From CAJXMH01 sp040220135 (GTDB taxonomy: Bacteria > Bacteroidota > Bacteroidia > Flavobacteriales_E > Vicingaceae), in contig JAVJTT010000006.1 in assembly GCA_040220135.1 (NCBI GenBank), forward strand, positions 248,001 to 312,000: a stretch of 64,000 bases of DNA, read 5' to 3'. Below the pieces are notes generated by a model that saw only the letters and a list, made by a program, of their open reading frames with translations, had not been told where the DNA came from and made no database searches. This document shows positions 53,263-60,431 of the stretch, one piece after another. The stretch's first letter is position 1. Every line of letters begins with the position of its first letter. The position numbers and the translations under genes were made by a program.

Positions 53263-53979
53263 TTAAACTTCTGCTATCTTTTCTTCAAAGTACTGCTTGG
53301 CTGCTGCTTGCTCTGCCTTTTTCTTCGACTGAGCTTCACCTTCTGCCACTTCTTTGCCGTTGACTTCTAAAATGCAATGGTAATATTTATGCTCTTTGTT
53401 TCTTTTCTCAATCAGCTTGTAATCATGCACTTTGCGATGCTTCTGGCACCATTCCACTAATTTGCTTTTAAAGTCAATTTCTTTTTTTATCAGCTTCTCA
53501 ACATCAATGTAGTCACTGATTATTTTTTCGACTACAAATTTTTTGCAGGCAATGTAGCCCATGTCAATGTAAATGGCTCCAATAAAGGCTTCAAAGGCAT
53601 CGCCATAAATCGACTTTGAGCGGTTCAGGTCTGCTGAAGTTTCCAGAAATGTATCTAAACCAACATCTATGCTGAGTTGGTTTAAAAAACTACGACTGAC
53701 TAGTTTGGATCTTACTTTGGTTAAAAAACCTTCTTCTTCAAAAGGAAAACGATTGAAAAAGTAGTCTGCGATGATAGCGCCTAATATAGCATCTCCCAAA
53801 AATTCAAGACGCTCATTGGAAATCACTTCTTTCTCGGTTTCGTTAACTACCGATTTATGGGTGAAGGCTTGCTCGTAAAGAGCAATGTTTTTGGGGTAAA
53901 ATCCAAGAATACTTTTAAGAGTGCGACTTTTGCTATTATCTGGCAACAAAAAGTATCGTAAGCCGCGGAAGAGACTCAA
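53263..53979 (-). CDS. rnc: Ribonuclease III
   Basis: A 238-residue double-strand-specific endoribonuclease for rRNA and mRNA processing. Catalytic signature NERLEFLGDAILGAIIADY (about 56-74) and the second acidic block YGDAFEAFIGAIYIDMG with the conserved D and E. The C-terminal dsRNA-binding domain starts near residue 165 (FKSKLVEWCQKH) and ends QSKKKAEQAAAKQYFE. It starts 3 bp after fabF. Confidence 0.96.
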   Translation of the reverse strand: MSLFRGLRYFLLPDNSKSRTLKSILGFYPKNIALYEQAFTHKSVVNETEKEVISNERLEFLGDAILGAIIADYFFNRFPFEEEGFLTKVRSKLVSRSFLNQLSIDVGLDTFLETSADLNRSKSIYGDAFEAFIGAIYIDMGYIACKKFVVEKIISDYIDVEKLIKKEIDFKSKLVEWCQKHRKVHDYKLIEKRNKEHKYYHCILEVNGKEVAEGEAQSKKKAEQAAAKQYFEEKIAEV

Positions 53980-53982
53980 GTA

Positions 53983-55230
53983 TCAGATTTTTTTGAAAAT
54001 TGCAGAAGCATTATGACCACCAAAGCCAAAAGTGTTGCTTAAAGCAGCCCGAACAGTTCTTTTTTGAGCTTTATTGAAAGTAAAGTTCAAATTATTGTCG
54101 AACGCTTCATCATCTGTGAAGTGATTAATGGTAGGCGGCACAATGTCGTGCTTTACTGCCATTATACTTGCAATTGCTTCTATAATTCCTGCTGCGCCAA
54201 GCAAGTGACCAGTCATAGACTTGGTAGAGCTAATGTTAAGTTTATATGCTGATGGCCCAAAAACCTCTCTAATTGCTTTTGATTCGGCAATGTCTCCTAA
54301 GGGAGTTGAGGTTCCATGAACGTTTATGTAGTCAATGTCTTCAGCCTTTAGATTAGCGTCATCCAATGCATATTGCATCACATTTTTTGCTCCTAAACCA
54401 TCCGGGTGAGGCGCTGTCATGTGATGCGCATCTGCTGATAAACCTGAACCTACTACTTCTGCATAGATTTTTGCTCCTCTAGCCTTAGCGTGCTCGTATT
54501 CTTCAAGAATTAAGCTACCACCACCTTCACCAAGCACAAAGCCGTCTCTGTCTTTATCAAAAGGCCGAGAAGCCGTTGCCGGATCATCGTTCCTTTTCGA
54601 AAGGGCATGCATGGCGTTAAAACCACCAATCCCCGCTTCGCTAACCGCAGCTTCAGATCCGCCGCAAACGCAGGCATCCATTTTACCAAGACGAATGTAT
54701 GTCATGGCGTCAATAATAGCATTGGTGCTCGAGGCGCATGCTGAAACGGTAGTAAAGTTTGGTCCTCTCAAGCCGTATTTTATGGAGATATGACCCGGTG
54801 CAATATCAGCGATCATTTTAGGAATAAAGAATGGGCTGAAACGCGGGGTGCCATCGCCATTTGCAAAGGTGATACATTCTTCTTGGAAAGTTCTTAAACC
54901 TCCAATTCCTGCTCCCCAAATCACGCCAATGCGATCTTTGTTAACAGCTTCTAAGTCCATTTTAGAATCTGCGATAGCTTCATCAGTAGCGATTAAGGCA
55001 TACTGAGAAAATAGATCGAGCTTCCTTGCTTCCTTTCGATCAAAATGATCGTTGGGGTCATAATCCTTTACTTCACAGGCAAACTGTGTTTTGAACTTTG
55101 AAGCATCAAAATGTGTGATAGGAGCAGCTCCGCTAACCCCATCAAGTAATGCTTTCCAATAGTCGTCTAAAGAATTACCCAAAGGAGTAATGGCGCCAAT
55201 ACCGGTAACTACTACTCTCTTCATCTCCAT
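53983..55230 (-). CDS. fabF: Beta-ketoacyl-ACP synthase II
   Basis: A 415-residue condensing enzyme for fatty acid elongation. It begins MKRVVVTGIGAITPLGNS (second codon pair M-E also possible, as written from the ATG two codons upstream). The catalytic Cys is in TTVSACASSTNAI (about residue 165), with the two His in VNVHGTSTPLGD and STKSMTGHLLGAAG. Full-length thiolase fold. It follows acpP by 10 bp, forming the common acpP-fabF pair. Confidence 0.96.
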   Translation of the reverse strand: MEMKRVVVTGIGAITPLGNSLDDYWKALLDGVSGAAPITHFDASKFKTQFACEVKDYDPNDHFDRKEARKLDLFSQYALIATDEAIADSKMDLEAVNKDRIGVIWGAGIGGLRTFQEECITFANGDGTPRFSPFFIPKMIADIAPGHISIKYGLRGPNFTTVSACASSTNAIIDAMTYIRLGKMDACVCGGSEAAVSEAGIGGFNAMHALSKRNDDPATASRPFDKDRDGFVLGEGGGSLILEEYEHAKARGAKIYAEVVGSGLSADAHHMTAPHPDGLGAKNVMQYALDDANLKAEDIDYINVHGTSTPLGDIAESKAIREVFGPSAYKLNISSTKSMTGHLLGAAGIIEAIASIMAVKHDIVPPTINHFTDDEAFDNNLNFTFNKAQKRTVRAALSNTFGFGGHNASAIFKKI

Positions 55231-55240
55231 AGAGAGGGAT

Positions 55241-55477
55241 TTATTTTGTGTTTTCTTCGATGTAGCTGATTGCGTCTCCTACAGTGGCAATTTTTTCAGC
55301 TTGATCGTCTGGAATAGCAATGTTGAATTCTTTTTCAAATTCCATAATCAGTTCAACGGTGTCTAAAGAATCGGCACCTAAATCGTTTGTGAAACTTGCT
55401 TCAGGAGTTACTTCGCTTTCTTCTACTCCTAATTTATCAACGATAATTGCTTTTACTCTTGATGCTGTATCTGCCAT
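55241..55477 (-). CDS. acpP: Acyl carrier protein
   Basis: A 78-residue acidic helical protein. The phosphopantetheine Ser is in NDLGADSLDTVELIM (about residue 38), followed by EFEKEFNIAIPDDQAEKI. It carries fatty-acid intermediates for FabF encoded 10 bp downstream. The upstream gap of 66 bp lacks an exact TAnnTTTG box. Confidence 0.97.
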   Translation of the reverse strand: MADTASRVKAIIVDKLGVEESEVTPEASFTNDLGADSLDTVELIMEFEKEFNIAIPDDQAEKIATVGDAISYIEENTK

Positions 55478-55543
55478 TTTGTTTAGTTTAAATTAAGTTG
55501 CAAAGAAAATTGATATTCGGCCAATATCAAAATTTATTTTCAA

Positions 55544-56227
55544 TCAATCGAAGGTAAGCATAACTTCTTGTAAATCTTTTCTTTTTAACTCTGGAACTTC
55601 TGCATTTTCAGCGGGATAGCCAACAGGGATAAGCAAAAAGGGCTTTTCATTTTTGGGTCTATTTAAAATGTTAGCTAAAAAATTGAGCGGACTTGGGGTG
55701 TGAGTTAGGCTAACTAAGCCGGCATTGTGCAACGCACTCAATAAAAACCCACAAGCTAAACCTACCGATTCATTCACATAATAGTTCTTTTGTTTTTCTC
55801 CCTCTTTTATATCATACGTTTTTTTAAAAGCTACAATTAAAACGGGTGCAGTTTCAAGGAAAGGCTTTTTCCAATTGGTGTCAAACTTTTTTAAATCATC
55901 TAACCAATCGTCACTCATTCTTCCGTGATAGTTTTCATATTCTTCTTTTTCGGCGGCTTCTCTTATCTTTTTTTTGATTTCTGCAGACCTCACCACACAG
56001 AATGTCCAAGGTTGTTTATGTGCCCCTGAAGGTGCCGAAGATGCGGTTCGTATGGCATTTTCTACAATTTCTAAAGGAAACTCTCGTTCAGAGAATTGCC
56101 TCACTGACCGCCTTTTGTTCATTAATTGGTAGTAGGCGAAACTTCTTTGTATTTGCTCTTCATACTCAAATTCTAGCGGCTCAAACTTGATAAAGCCCGC
56201 TTTTGTAGGTTTTTTTTGATGTGCCAT
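55544..56227 (-). CDS. Nitroreductase family FMN protein
   Basis: A 227-residue protein starting at the ATG giving MAHQKKPTKAGFIKFE; nine codons open upstream overlap the purN leader and look non-coding. Nitroreductase fold features: RRSVRQFSEREFPLEIVENAI (FMN phosphate-binding Arg block), ASSAPSGAHKQPWTFCVVR, VNESVGLACGFLLSALHNAGL and PFLLIPVGYPAE. Flavin-dependent reduction of a nitro or quinone-type substrate is likely; homologues include iodotyrosine deiodinase-like proteins, so the substrate is open. Divergent from purN. Confidence 0.88.
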   Translation of the reverse strand: MAHQKKPTKAGFIKFEPLEFEYEEQIQRSFAYYQLMNKRRSVRQFSEREFPLEIVENAIRTASSAPSGAHKQPWTFCVVRSAEIKKKIREAAEKEEYENYHGRMSDDWLDDLKKFDTNWKKPFLETAPVLIVAFKKTYDIKEGEKQKNYYVNESVGLACGFLLSALHNAGLVSLTHTPSPLNFLANILNRPKNEKPFLLIPVGYPAENAEVPELKRKDLQEVMLTFD

Positions 56228-56246
56228 AAGAATTCTTCTAATTTTG
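56216..56246 (+). promoter_or_regulatory. Bacteroidota-type promoter for purN
   Basis: TTG (56216-56218, within a T-run) and TAATTTTG (56239-56246) are 20 bp apart, fitting the TTG-N17-23-TAnnTTTG consensus. The promoter overlaps the first codons of the divergent nitroreductase gene and ends 16 bp before the purN ATG. Confidence 0.6.
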
Positions 56247-56262
56247 GAAGTCATTCAAAATC

Positions 56263-56862
56263 ATGTCTAAAATAGCCATTTTTGCATCCGGGGTCGGCAC
56301 AAATGCTGAACAGTTGATCAGATACTTTAATTTTTCCCAGAAGGAGAATGAAGTTTCTTTAGTGTTGTCGAATAAAGCAGATTCTGGAGTGCTGGAAAAA
56401 GCCAAAGAGCTAGGCGTGGAAACTCAAGTGTTTTCCAATAAAGGGTTTGAAGAGGGTAAAGAGGTAGTAAAATGTTTAAAGGAAGCAAGTATTGAAGTAA
56501 TTGTTTTGGCCGGTTTTCTGCGAAAAGTAAGCGACCATATTCTACATCATTTTAAAGATCGAATTATCAATATTCACCCTTCCCTTTTACCGCTGTATGG
56601 CGGGAAAGGAATGTATGGAAGAAAAGTGCATCAAGCTGTTTTGGAAAACCATGAAAATCAAAGCGGAATTAGCATACATTTAGTGAATGAAGAGTTTGAC
56701 CAAGGTAAAATTCTTTTTCAAGCAGCGTGCAAAGTAGAAAAAGAAGATACCATTGAGTCGTTAACAAATAAAATTCACCAATTGGAGCACCAATATTTCT
56801 CTCAAGTGGTAGAAGATTATGTGATTAAAACCATCTATAGTGAAGATAAAATACGACAGTAA
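56263..56862 (+). CDS. purN: Phosphoribosylglycinamide formyltransferase
   Basis: A 199-residue enzyme of purine synthesis (GAR transformylase using 10-formyl-THF). Blocks: KIAIFASGVGTNAEQLIRYF, VVLAGFLRKVSDHILHHF-type strand, IINIHPSLLPLYGGKGMYG with the catalytic Asn-His, and ENQSGISIHLVNEEFDQGKILFQ with the conserved His and Asp. The 3' end overlaps the dCMP deaminase gene by 23 bp. Confidence 0.96.
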   Translation: MSKIAIFASGVGTNAEQLIRYFNFSQKENEVSLVLSNKADSGVLEKAKELGVETQVFSNKGFEEGKEVVKCLKEASIEVIVLAGFLRKVSDHILHHFKDRIINIHPSLLPLYGGKGMYGRKVHQAVLENHENQSGISIHLVNEEFDQGKILFQAACKVEKEDTIESLTNKIHQLEHQYFSQVVEDYVIKTIYSEDKIRQ

Positions 56863-57280
56863 AGAGAAGCAGCTTCGTTACGATACGGCTTATTTAAGAA
56901 TGGCTTTGGAATGGGCTAAGCTCTCTCATTGCAGCCGAAAACAAGTAGGGGCCTTAATTGTAAAAGACAGCATGATTATATCTGACGGCTACAATGGAAC
57001 ACCCACAGGCTTCGATAATTGCTGCGAAGATGAAGCTGGAGATACCTTGTGGTATGTTTTACATGCCGAGGCCAATGCGATAATGAAAGTGGCAAAGTCA
57101 ACGAACAATTCTAACGGGGCAACACTTTATATTACATTATCGCCTTGCAAAGAGTGCAGTAAACTTGTGCTACAGTCTGGAATTAAAAGGGTGGTTTATA
57201 AACGAGCCTACAAAGACAACTCAGGCATTGAGTTTTTAAAGCAAGCTGGCATTGAGGTAAGACAGATAGAAAAAGTTTAA
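56840..57280 (+). CDS. Deoxycytidylate (dCMP) deaminase family protein
   Basis: A 146-residue zinc deaminase of the CDA fold. Zinc ligands and catalytic Glu: LHAEANAIMKV (HAE) and LSPCKECSKLVLQSG (PCxxC). The ISDGYNGTPTGFDNCCEDE block is typical of dCMP deaminase / ComEB, which makes dUMP for dTTP synthesis. The start overlaps purN by 23 bp, so translation may be coupled. Confidence 0.93.
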   Translation: MKIKYDSKEKQLRYDTAYLRMALEWAKLSHCSRKQVGALIVKDSMIISDGYNGTPTGFDNCCEDEAGDTLWYVLHAEANAIMKVAKSTNNSNGATLYITLSPCKECSKLVLQSGIKRVVYKRAYKDNSGIEFLKQAGIEVRQIEKV

Positions 57281-57300
57281 GGAAGCATAGAGAAACAAAG

Positions 57301-58929
57301 ATGAAGAACAACAAAACAATCATTATCCTCATGCCGGTGTTAATTGCCATTTTTTTGGCAAGCGGTATCTACTTGGGAAGAGAAATGGCTTATTCCAATC
57401 AACCTAAAAGGGCTATTTTTTCTAATCATCCTTTTAATGAAAATGATAAGCTAAATCAGGTAATCAGCTACATTAAAAGTGATTATGTGGACACCATTAA
57501 GGAGAAAATGATTGTAGAAGAGACCATCAATGAAATTTTGCAAAACCTAGACCCACATTCTTACTACATTCCAAAAAGTAAGTTCAAGGCCGTAAACGAT
57601 CCTTTAGAGGGAAATTTTGAAGGAATAGGCATTGAGTTTCGAATTAAAGAAGATACTGTGGTAGTGGTGAGAGCTCTAGCTGGAGGCCCTTCAGAAAAGT
57701 TGGGGATTATGGCCGGAGATCGTATCGTAGAAGTAGAAGAGGAAGGGATAACCGGCTCAAAAATAAATAACCAAAAAGTGGTGAAGTTGCTAAAAGGACC
57801 GAAGGGCTCAACGGTGAATGTGAAAATTCACCGAGAAGGAAGTACGAAGCTACTTGATTTCGCCATTCAAAGAGACGAAATACCCCTTTATTCAATTGAC
57901 GCGGTTTACATGTTAAATGCTAAAATAGGATACTTGAAAGTTTTGCGTTTTGCCAAAAGTACTTACGAAGAATTTCAAACAGCAGTTTCAGAGTTGAAAG
58001 AGCAAGGCATGGAGAAACTAGTAATTGATTTGCGCAATAATGGTGGCGGATACCTTCAATCAGCAACAAAAATCGCTGATGAATTTCTGCCTGAGGGAAA
58101 GGTTATTGTTTATACAGAAGGGAAGTCGCGGAAGCGAAAAAACTTTTATGCGACCAATGAAGGAGAGCTAGAGTCTACCGAGGTGGCCGTTTTAATAAAC
58201 GAAAACTCGGCCTCTGCAAGTGAGATTTTAGCAGGAGCCTTGCAAGATAATGATATGGGATACATAGTTGGCAGAAGGTCTTTTGGAAAAGGCCTGGTTC
58301 AAGAAGGAGTGCAATGGCCCGATGGGTCGGCAATGCGCCTCACAGTAGCGCGTTATTATACACCTACCGGAAGAAGTATACAGAAACCTTATGATGAAGG
58401 CTTAGATGCTTACAATAATGAATCTTATGAGCGGTTTTCGAACGGAGAACTTTTAAGCCTGGACAGCATTGACTTTCCCGACTCTCTAAAATATTATACC
58501 GAGAAAGGAAAGCTGGTTTATGGAGGTGGGGGCATTATGCCGGACTATTTTGTTCCTTTGGATACATCAAACACTTCCATTTACTTTGGTAAATTGAACT
58601 ACCAAGGAACCTTTTATCAGTTTGGCTTCTCCTATGTAGATAAAAATAGAGAGGCCTTGAGTCAAGAGTACAATGAAAGTAATTTCTTAGAAGAGTTTCA
58701 ACTTGATGAAAAGTTGATGAAACGCTTTTATAATTTTGCTGAAGAGAAAGGTATTGATTACGATGAAGAGGGCGCTGAGGTAGCAAGTTCTATTATAAAA
58801 AATCGCCTAAAGGCAACAATAGGAAGAAACTTGTTTGGGAGTGATGTTTTTTATCAAATAGTCAACCAAGAAGATAAAGTAGTCGACAAAGCAATAGATA
58901 TTTTAAGCACAAAAAAAAGCTCTTCCTAA
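57301..58929 (+). CDS. S41 family C-terminal processing peptidase
   Basis: A 542-residue protease with an N-terminal membrane segment (about 7-25). A PDZ domain spans about 90-180 (GNFEGIGIEFRIKEDTVVV, GGPSEKLGIMAGDRIVEV). The S41 core follows: KIGYLKVLRFAKSTYEEF, LVIDLRNNGGGYLQSA, INENSASASEILAGALQDN with the catalytic Ser, and GRRSFGKGLVQEG with the catalytic Lys. Acts in the periplasm on protein C termini. A terminator hairpin overlaps the stop codon. Confidence 0.95.
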   Translation: MKNNKTIIILMPVLIAIFLASGIYLGREMAYSNQPKRAIFSNHPFNENDKLNQVISYIKSDYVDTIKEKMIVEETINEILQNLDPHSYYIPKSKFKAVNDPLEGNFEGIGIEFRIKEDTVVVVRALAGGPSEKLGIMAGDRIVEVEEEGITGSKINNQKVVKLLKGPKGSTVNVKIHREGSTKLLDFAIQRDEIPLYSIDAVYMLNAKIGYLKVLRFAKSTYEEFQTAVSELKEQGMEKLVIDLRNNGGGYLQSATKIADEFLPEGKVIVYTEGKSRKRKNFYATNEGELESTEVAVLINENSASASEILAGALQDNDMGYIVGRRSFGKGLVQEGVQWPDGSAMRLTVARYYTPTGRSIQKPYDEGLDAYNNESYERFSNGELLSLDSIDFPDSLKYYTEKGKLVYGGGGIMPDYFVPLDTSNTSIYFGKLNYQGTFYQFGFSYVDKNREALSQEYNESNFLEEFQLDEKLMKRFYNFAEEKGIDYDEEGAEVASSIIKNRLKATIGRNLFGSDVFYQIVNQEDKVVDKAIDILSTKKSSS

Positions 58930-58943
58930 GAAGAGCTTTTTTT
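58912..58943. terminator. Bidirectional intrinsic terminator overlapping the S41 stop codon
   Basis: A 14-bp perfect inverted repeat (AAAAAAAGCTCTTC / GAAGAGCTTTTTTT) around a 4-base loop CTAA. The TAA stop of the S41 peptidase gene (58927-58929) lies in the loop. It can also end the convergent lipoprotein transcript. Confidence 0.92.
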
Positions 58944-58965
58944 ATATATGATATTAAAATGTAGA

Positions 58966-59271
58966 CTACATTTCGCCGTCACCGTCAGTCATTTCTTTAG
59001 CTTTAGACTTTGCAGTGTCAGCTGCATTTTCCATGGCGTCGCCGGCTTCTTCCATAGCTTCTTCAGCATCATCAGCAGCTTCTTCCATGGCTTCTTCAGC
59101 CTCATCGGCAGTTTCGTCAGCAGCTTCGCTTACTTCTTCTGCTTTTTTGTCCATTTCGTCCATCATCTCTTGAGCTTCTTGCTCTGTGTTAGACTCTTTC
59201 TTTTCAGCAGATCCACAAGCTGTGAATACGAATAAACCTGCAATAGTTAAAACTGTTAAAATACGTTTCAT
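58966..59271 (-). CDS. Small Glu/Ala-rich lipoprotein
   Basis: A 101-residue lipoprotein (lipobox FTAC, Cys19). The mature part is almost wholly Glu, Ala, Asp, Met and Lys, predicted to form one long amphipathic helix with 11-residue units (ETADEAEEAME, EAADDAEEAME, EAGDAMENAAD). Two units are encoded by a 33-bp direct repeat at 59045-59110. Low-complexity helical lipoproteins like this are common in Bacteroidota and often abundant; the function is unknown. A TTG-N18-TAATTTTG promoter precedes it and a strong terminator follows. Confidence 0.85.
   Translation of the reverse strand: MKRILTVLTIAGLFVFTACGSAEKKESNTEQEAQEMMDEMDKKAEEVSEAADETADEAEEAMEEAADDAEEAMEEAGDAMENAADTAKSKAKEMTDGDGEM
59045..59110. 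repeat. 33-bp tandem direct repeat, two copies
   Basis: Copies at 59045-59077 and 59078-59110 differ at three positions. They encode 11-residue helix units in the Glu/Ala-rich lipoprotein, so the protein length can change in frame by slippage. Confidence 0.85.
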
Positions 59272-59301
59272 GTTGGGTTATTGGTTATTGTTAATATTTG
59301 C

Positions 59302-59330
59302 CAAAATTAGAAAAAGAAACCAGACTTCAA
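59302..59330 (-). promoter_or_regulatory. Bacteroidota-type promoter for the Glu/Ala-rich lipoprotein
   Basis: The reverse strand has TTG (59328-59330), an 18-bp spacer, and TAATTTTG (59302-59309), all within consensus. The leader to the ATG at 59271 would be about 25 bases. Confidence 0.65.
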
Positions 59331-59379
59331 AACAAGCACTCAAATTAGTTGTCTATTTTAAACAAATGGTAAGAAGACT

Positions 59380-59387
59380 TACCTTTG
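59380..59387 (+). promoter_or_regulatory. Candidate -7 box (TACCTTTG) for the superoxide dismutase gene
   Basis: Exact TAnnTTTG match 36 bp before the ATG at 59424. A well-spaced TTG is absent (the nearest is 28 bp away), so only the -7 part is supported. Confidence 0.45.
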
Positions 59388-59423
59388 AATAAACCTTAAG
59401 TTAAATTTTAAAAACCAAACAGT

Positions 59424-60029
59424 ATGTCATTTGAGTTACCAGAATTAAATTACGCTTATGATGCGTTAGAACCCCATATAGATGCTAAAACAATGGAAAT
59501 ACACCATTCCAAGCACCACAATGGGTACACAACTAAGTTAAACAATGCAGTAGAAGGAACTGATTTAGAAGGGAAAAGCATAGAAGACATTCTTTCTCAT
59601 ATTTCCAAGCACTCCTCTGCTGTGAGAAACAATGGTGGTGGGTTTTACAACCACCGTCTTTTTTGGGAAGTAATGTCGCCAAACGGTGGCGGAAACCCAG
59701 AAGGAGAATTAGCTAAGATGATTGATGATTCTTTTGGATCCTTTGAGAAGTTTAAAGAAGAATTCGCCAATGCAGCTGCCACTCAATTCGGTTCTGGTTG
59801 GGCATGGTTGTGCTACGAAGGGGGTAAGTTAGTAGTATGCTCAACCCCAAACCAAGACAATCCATTAATGGATGTAACCGATTGTAACGGAACTCCTATT
59901 CTTGGAATTGACGTGTGGGAGCATGCTTATTATTTGAACTATCAAAATAGAAGACCGGATTACATTAATGCATTTTTTAATGTAATTGATTGGAGTAAAG
60001 TATCTGAAAAACTTGACGCTGCGAAATAA
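59424..60029 (+). CDS. sodA: Superoxide dismutase, Mn-type signature
   Basis: A 201-residue Fe/Mn superoxide dismutase. Metal ligands are visible in EIHHSKHHNGYTTKLN, NNGGGFYNHRLFW and DVWEHAYYLNYQNRRPDYI. The combination GGGFYNH and TPNQDNPLMD (Gln in the second block) matches the Mn type rather than the Fe type, although Bacteroidota enzymes can accept either metal. No signal peptide, so cytoplasmic. It is followed 3 bp later by a TM2 gene. Confidence 0.96.
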   Translation: MSFELPELNYAYDALEPHIDAKTMEIHHSKHHNGYTTKLNNAVEGTDLEGKSIEDILSHISKHSSAVRNNGGGFYNHRLFWEVMSPNGGGNPEGELAKMIDDSFGSFEKFKEEFANAAATQFGSGWAWLCYEGGKLVVCSTPNQDNPLMDVTDCNGTPILGIDVWEHAYYLNYQNRRPDYINAFFNVIDWSKVSEKLDAAK

Positions 60030-60032
60030 GAA

Positions 60033-60425
60033 ATGCGTCTTGTTATTTTAAGTATTCTAGTAAGCCTTGCTTGTTTTCCTTCTTACATGAAGGCCCAAGC
60101 AGGGCTTTCTTTTGAAAAGAAACAGCAAGTTACTATTGACCTGAATCAAGTGCAAGTAGAAATACCTTGGTCTAATTCATATGCGAAAGATGAGCGACCA
60201 AAAAACGAAAGGCTAAAAGCTTCTTTGCTGAGCTTGTTTTTGGGCCATTTCGGAGTTCACCGAATTTACTTAGGAACAAGTCCCAATGTCCCAGTGGTGT
60301 ATTCTTTAACCTTGGGTGGGGGATTGGGACTTTTACCTTTAGCCGACTTCATAGCCATAATAACCGCCAAGGATCTATCTCAATATCGAGATTCCGATAA
60401 AGTGTTTATGTGGTTGAAAAATTAG
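60033..60425 (+). CDS. TM2 domain-containing protein with signal peptide
   Basis: A 130-residue protein with an N-terminal hydrophobic signal (about 4-21) and a TM2 domain near the C terminus: KASLLSLFLGHFGVHRIYLG and GLLPLADFIAIIT, two short hydrophobic segments with the conserved HRxY-like turn and Asp. The function of TM2 proteins in bacteria is unknown. It follows sodA by 3 bp and converges with glmS. Confidence 0.87.
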   Translation: MRLVILSILVSLACFPSYMKAQAGLSFEKKQQVTIDLNQVQVEIPWSNSYAKDERPKNERLKASLLSLFLGHFGVHRIYLGTSPNVPVVYSLTLGGGLGLLPLADFIAIITAKDLSQYRDSDKVFMWLKN

Positions 60426-60431
60426 TTGATA

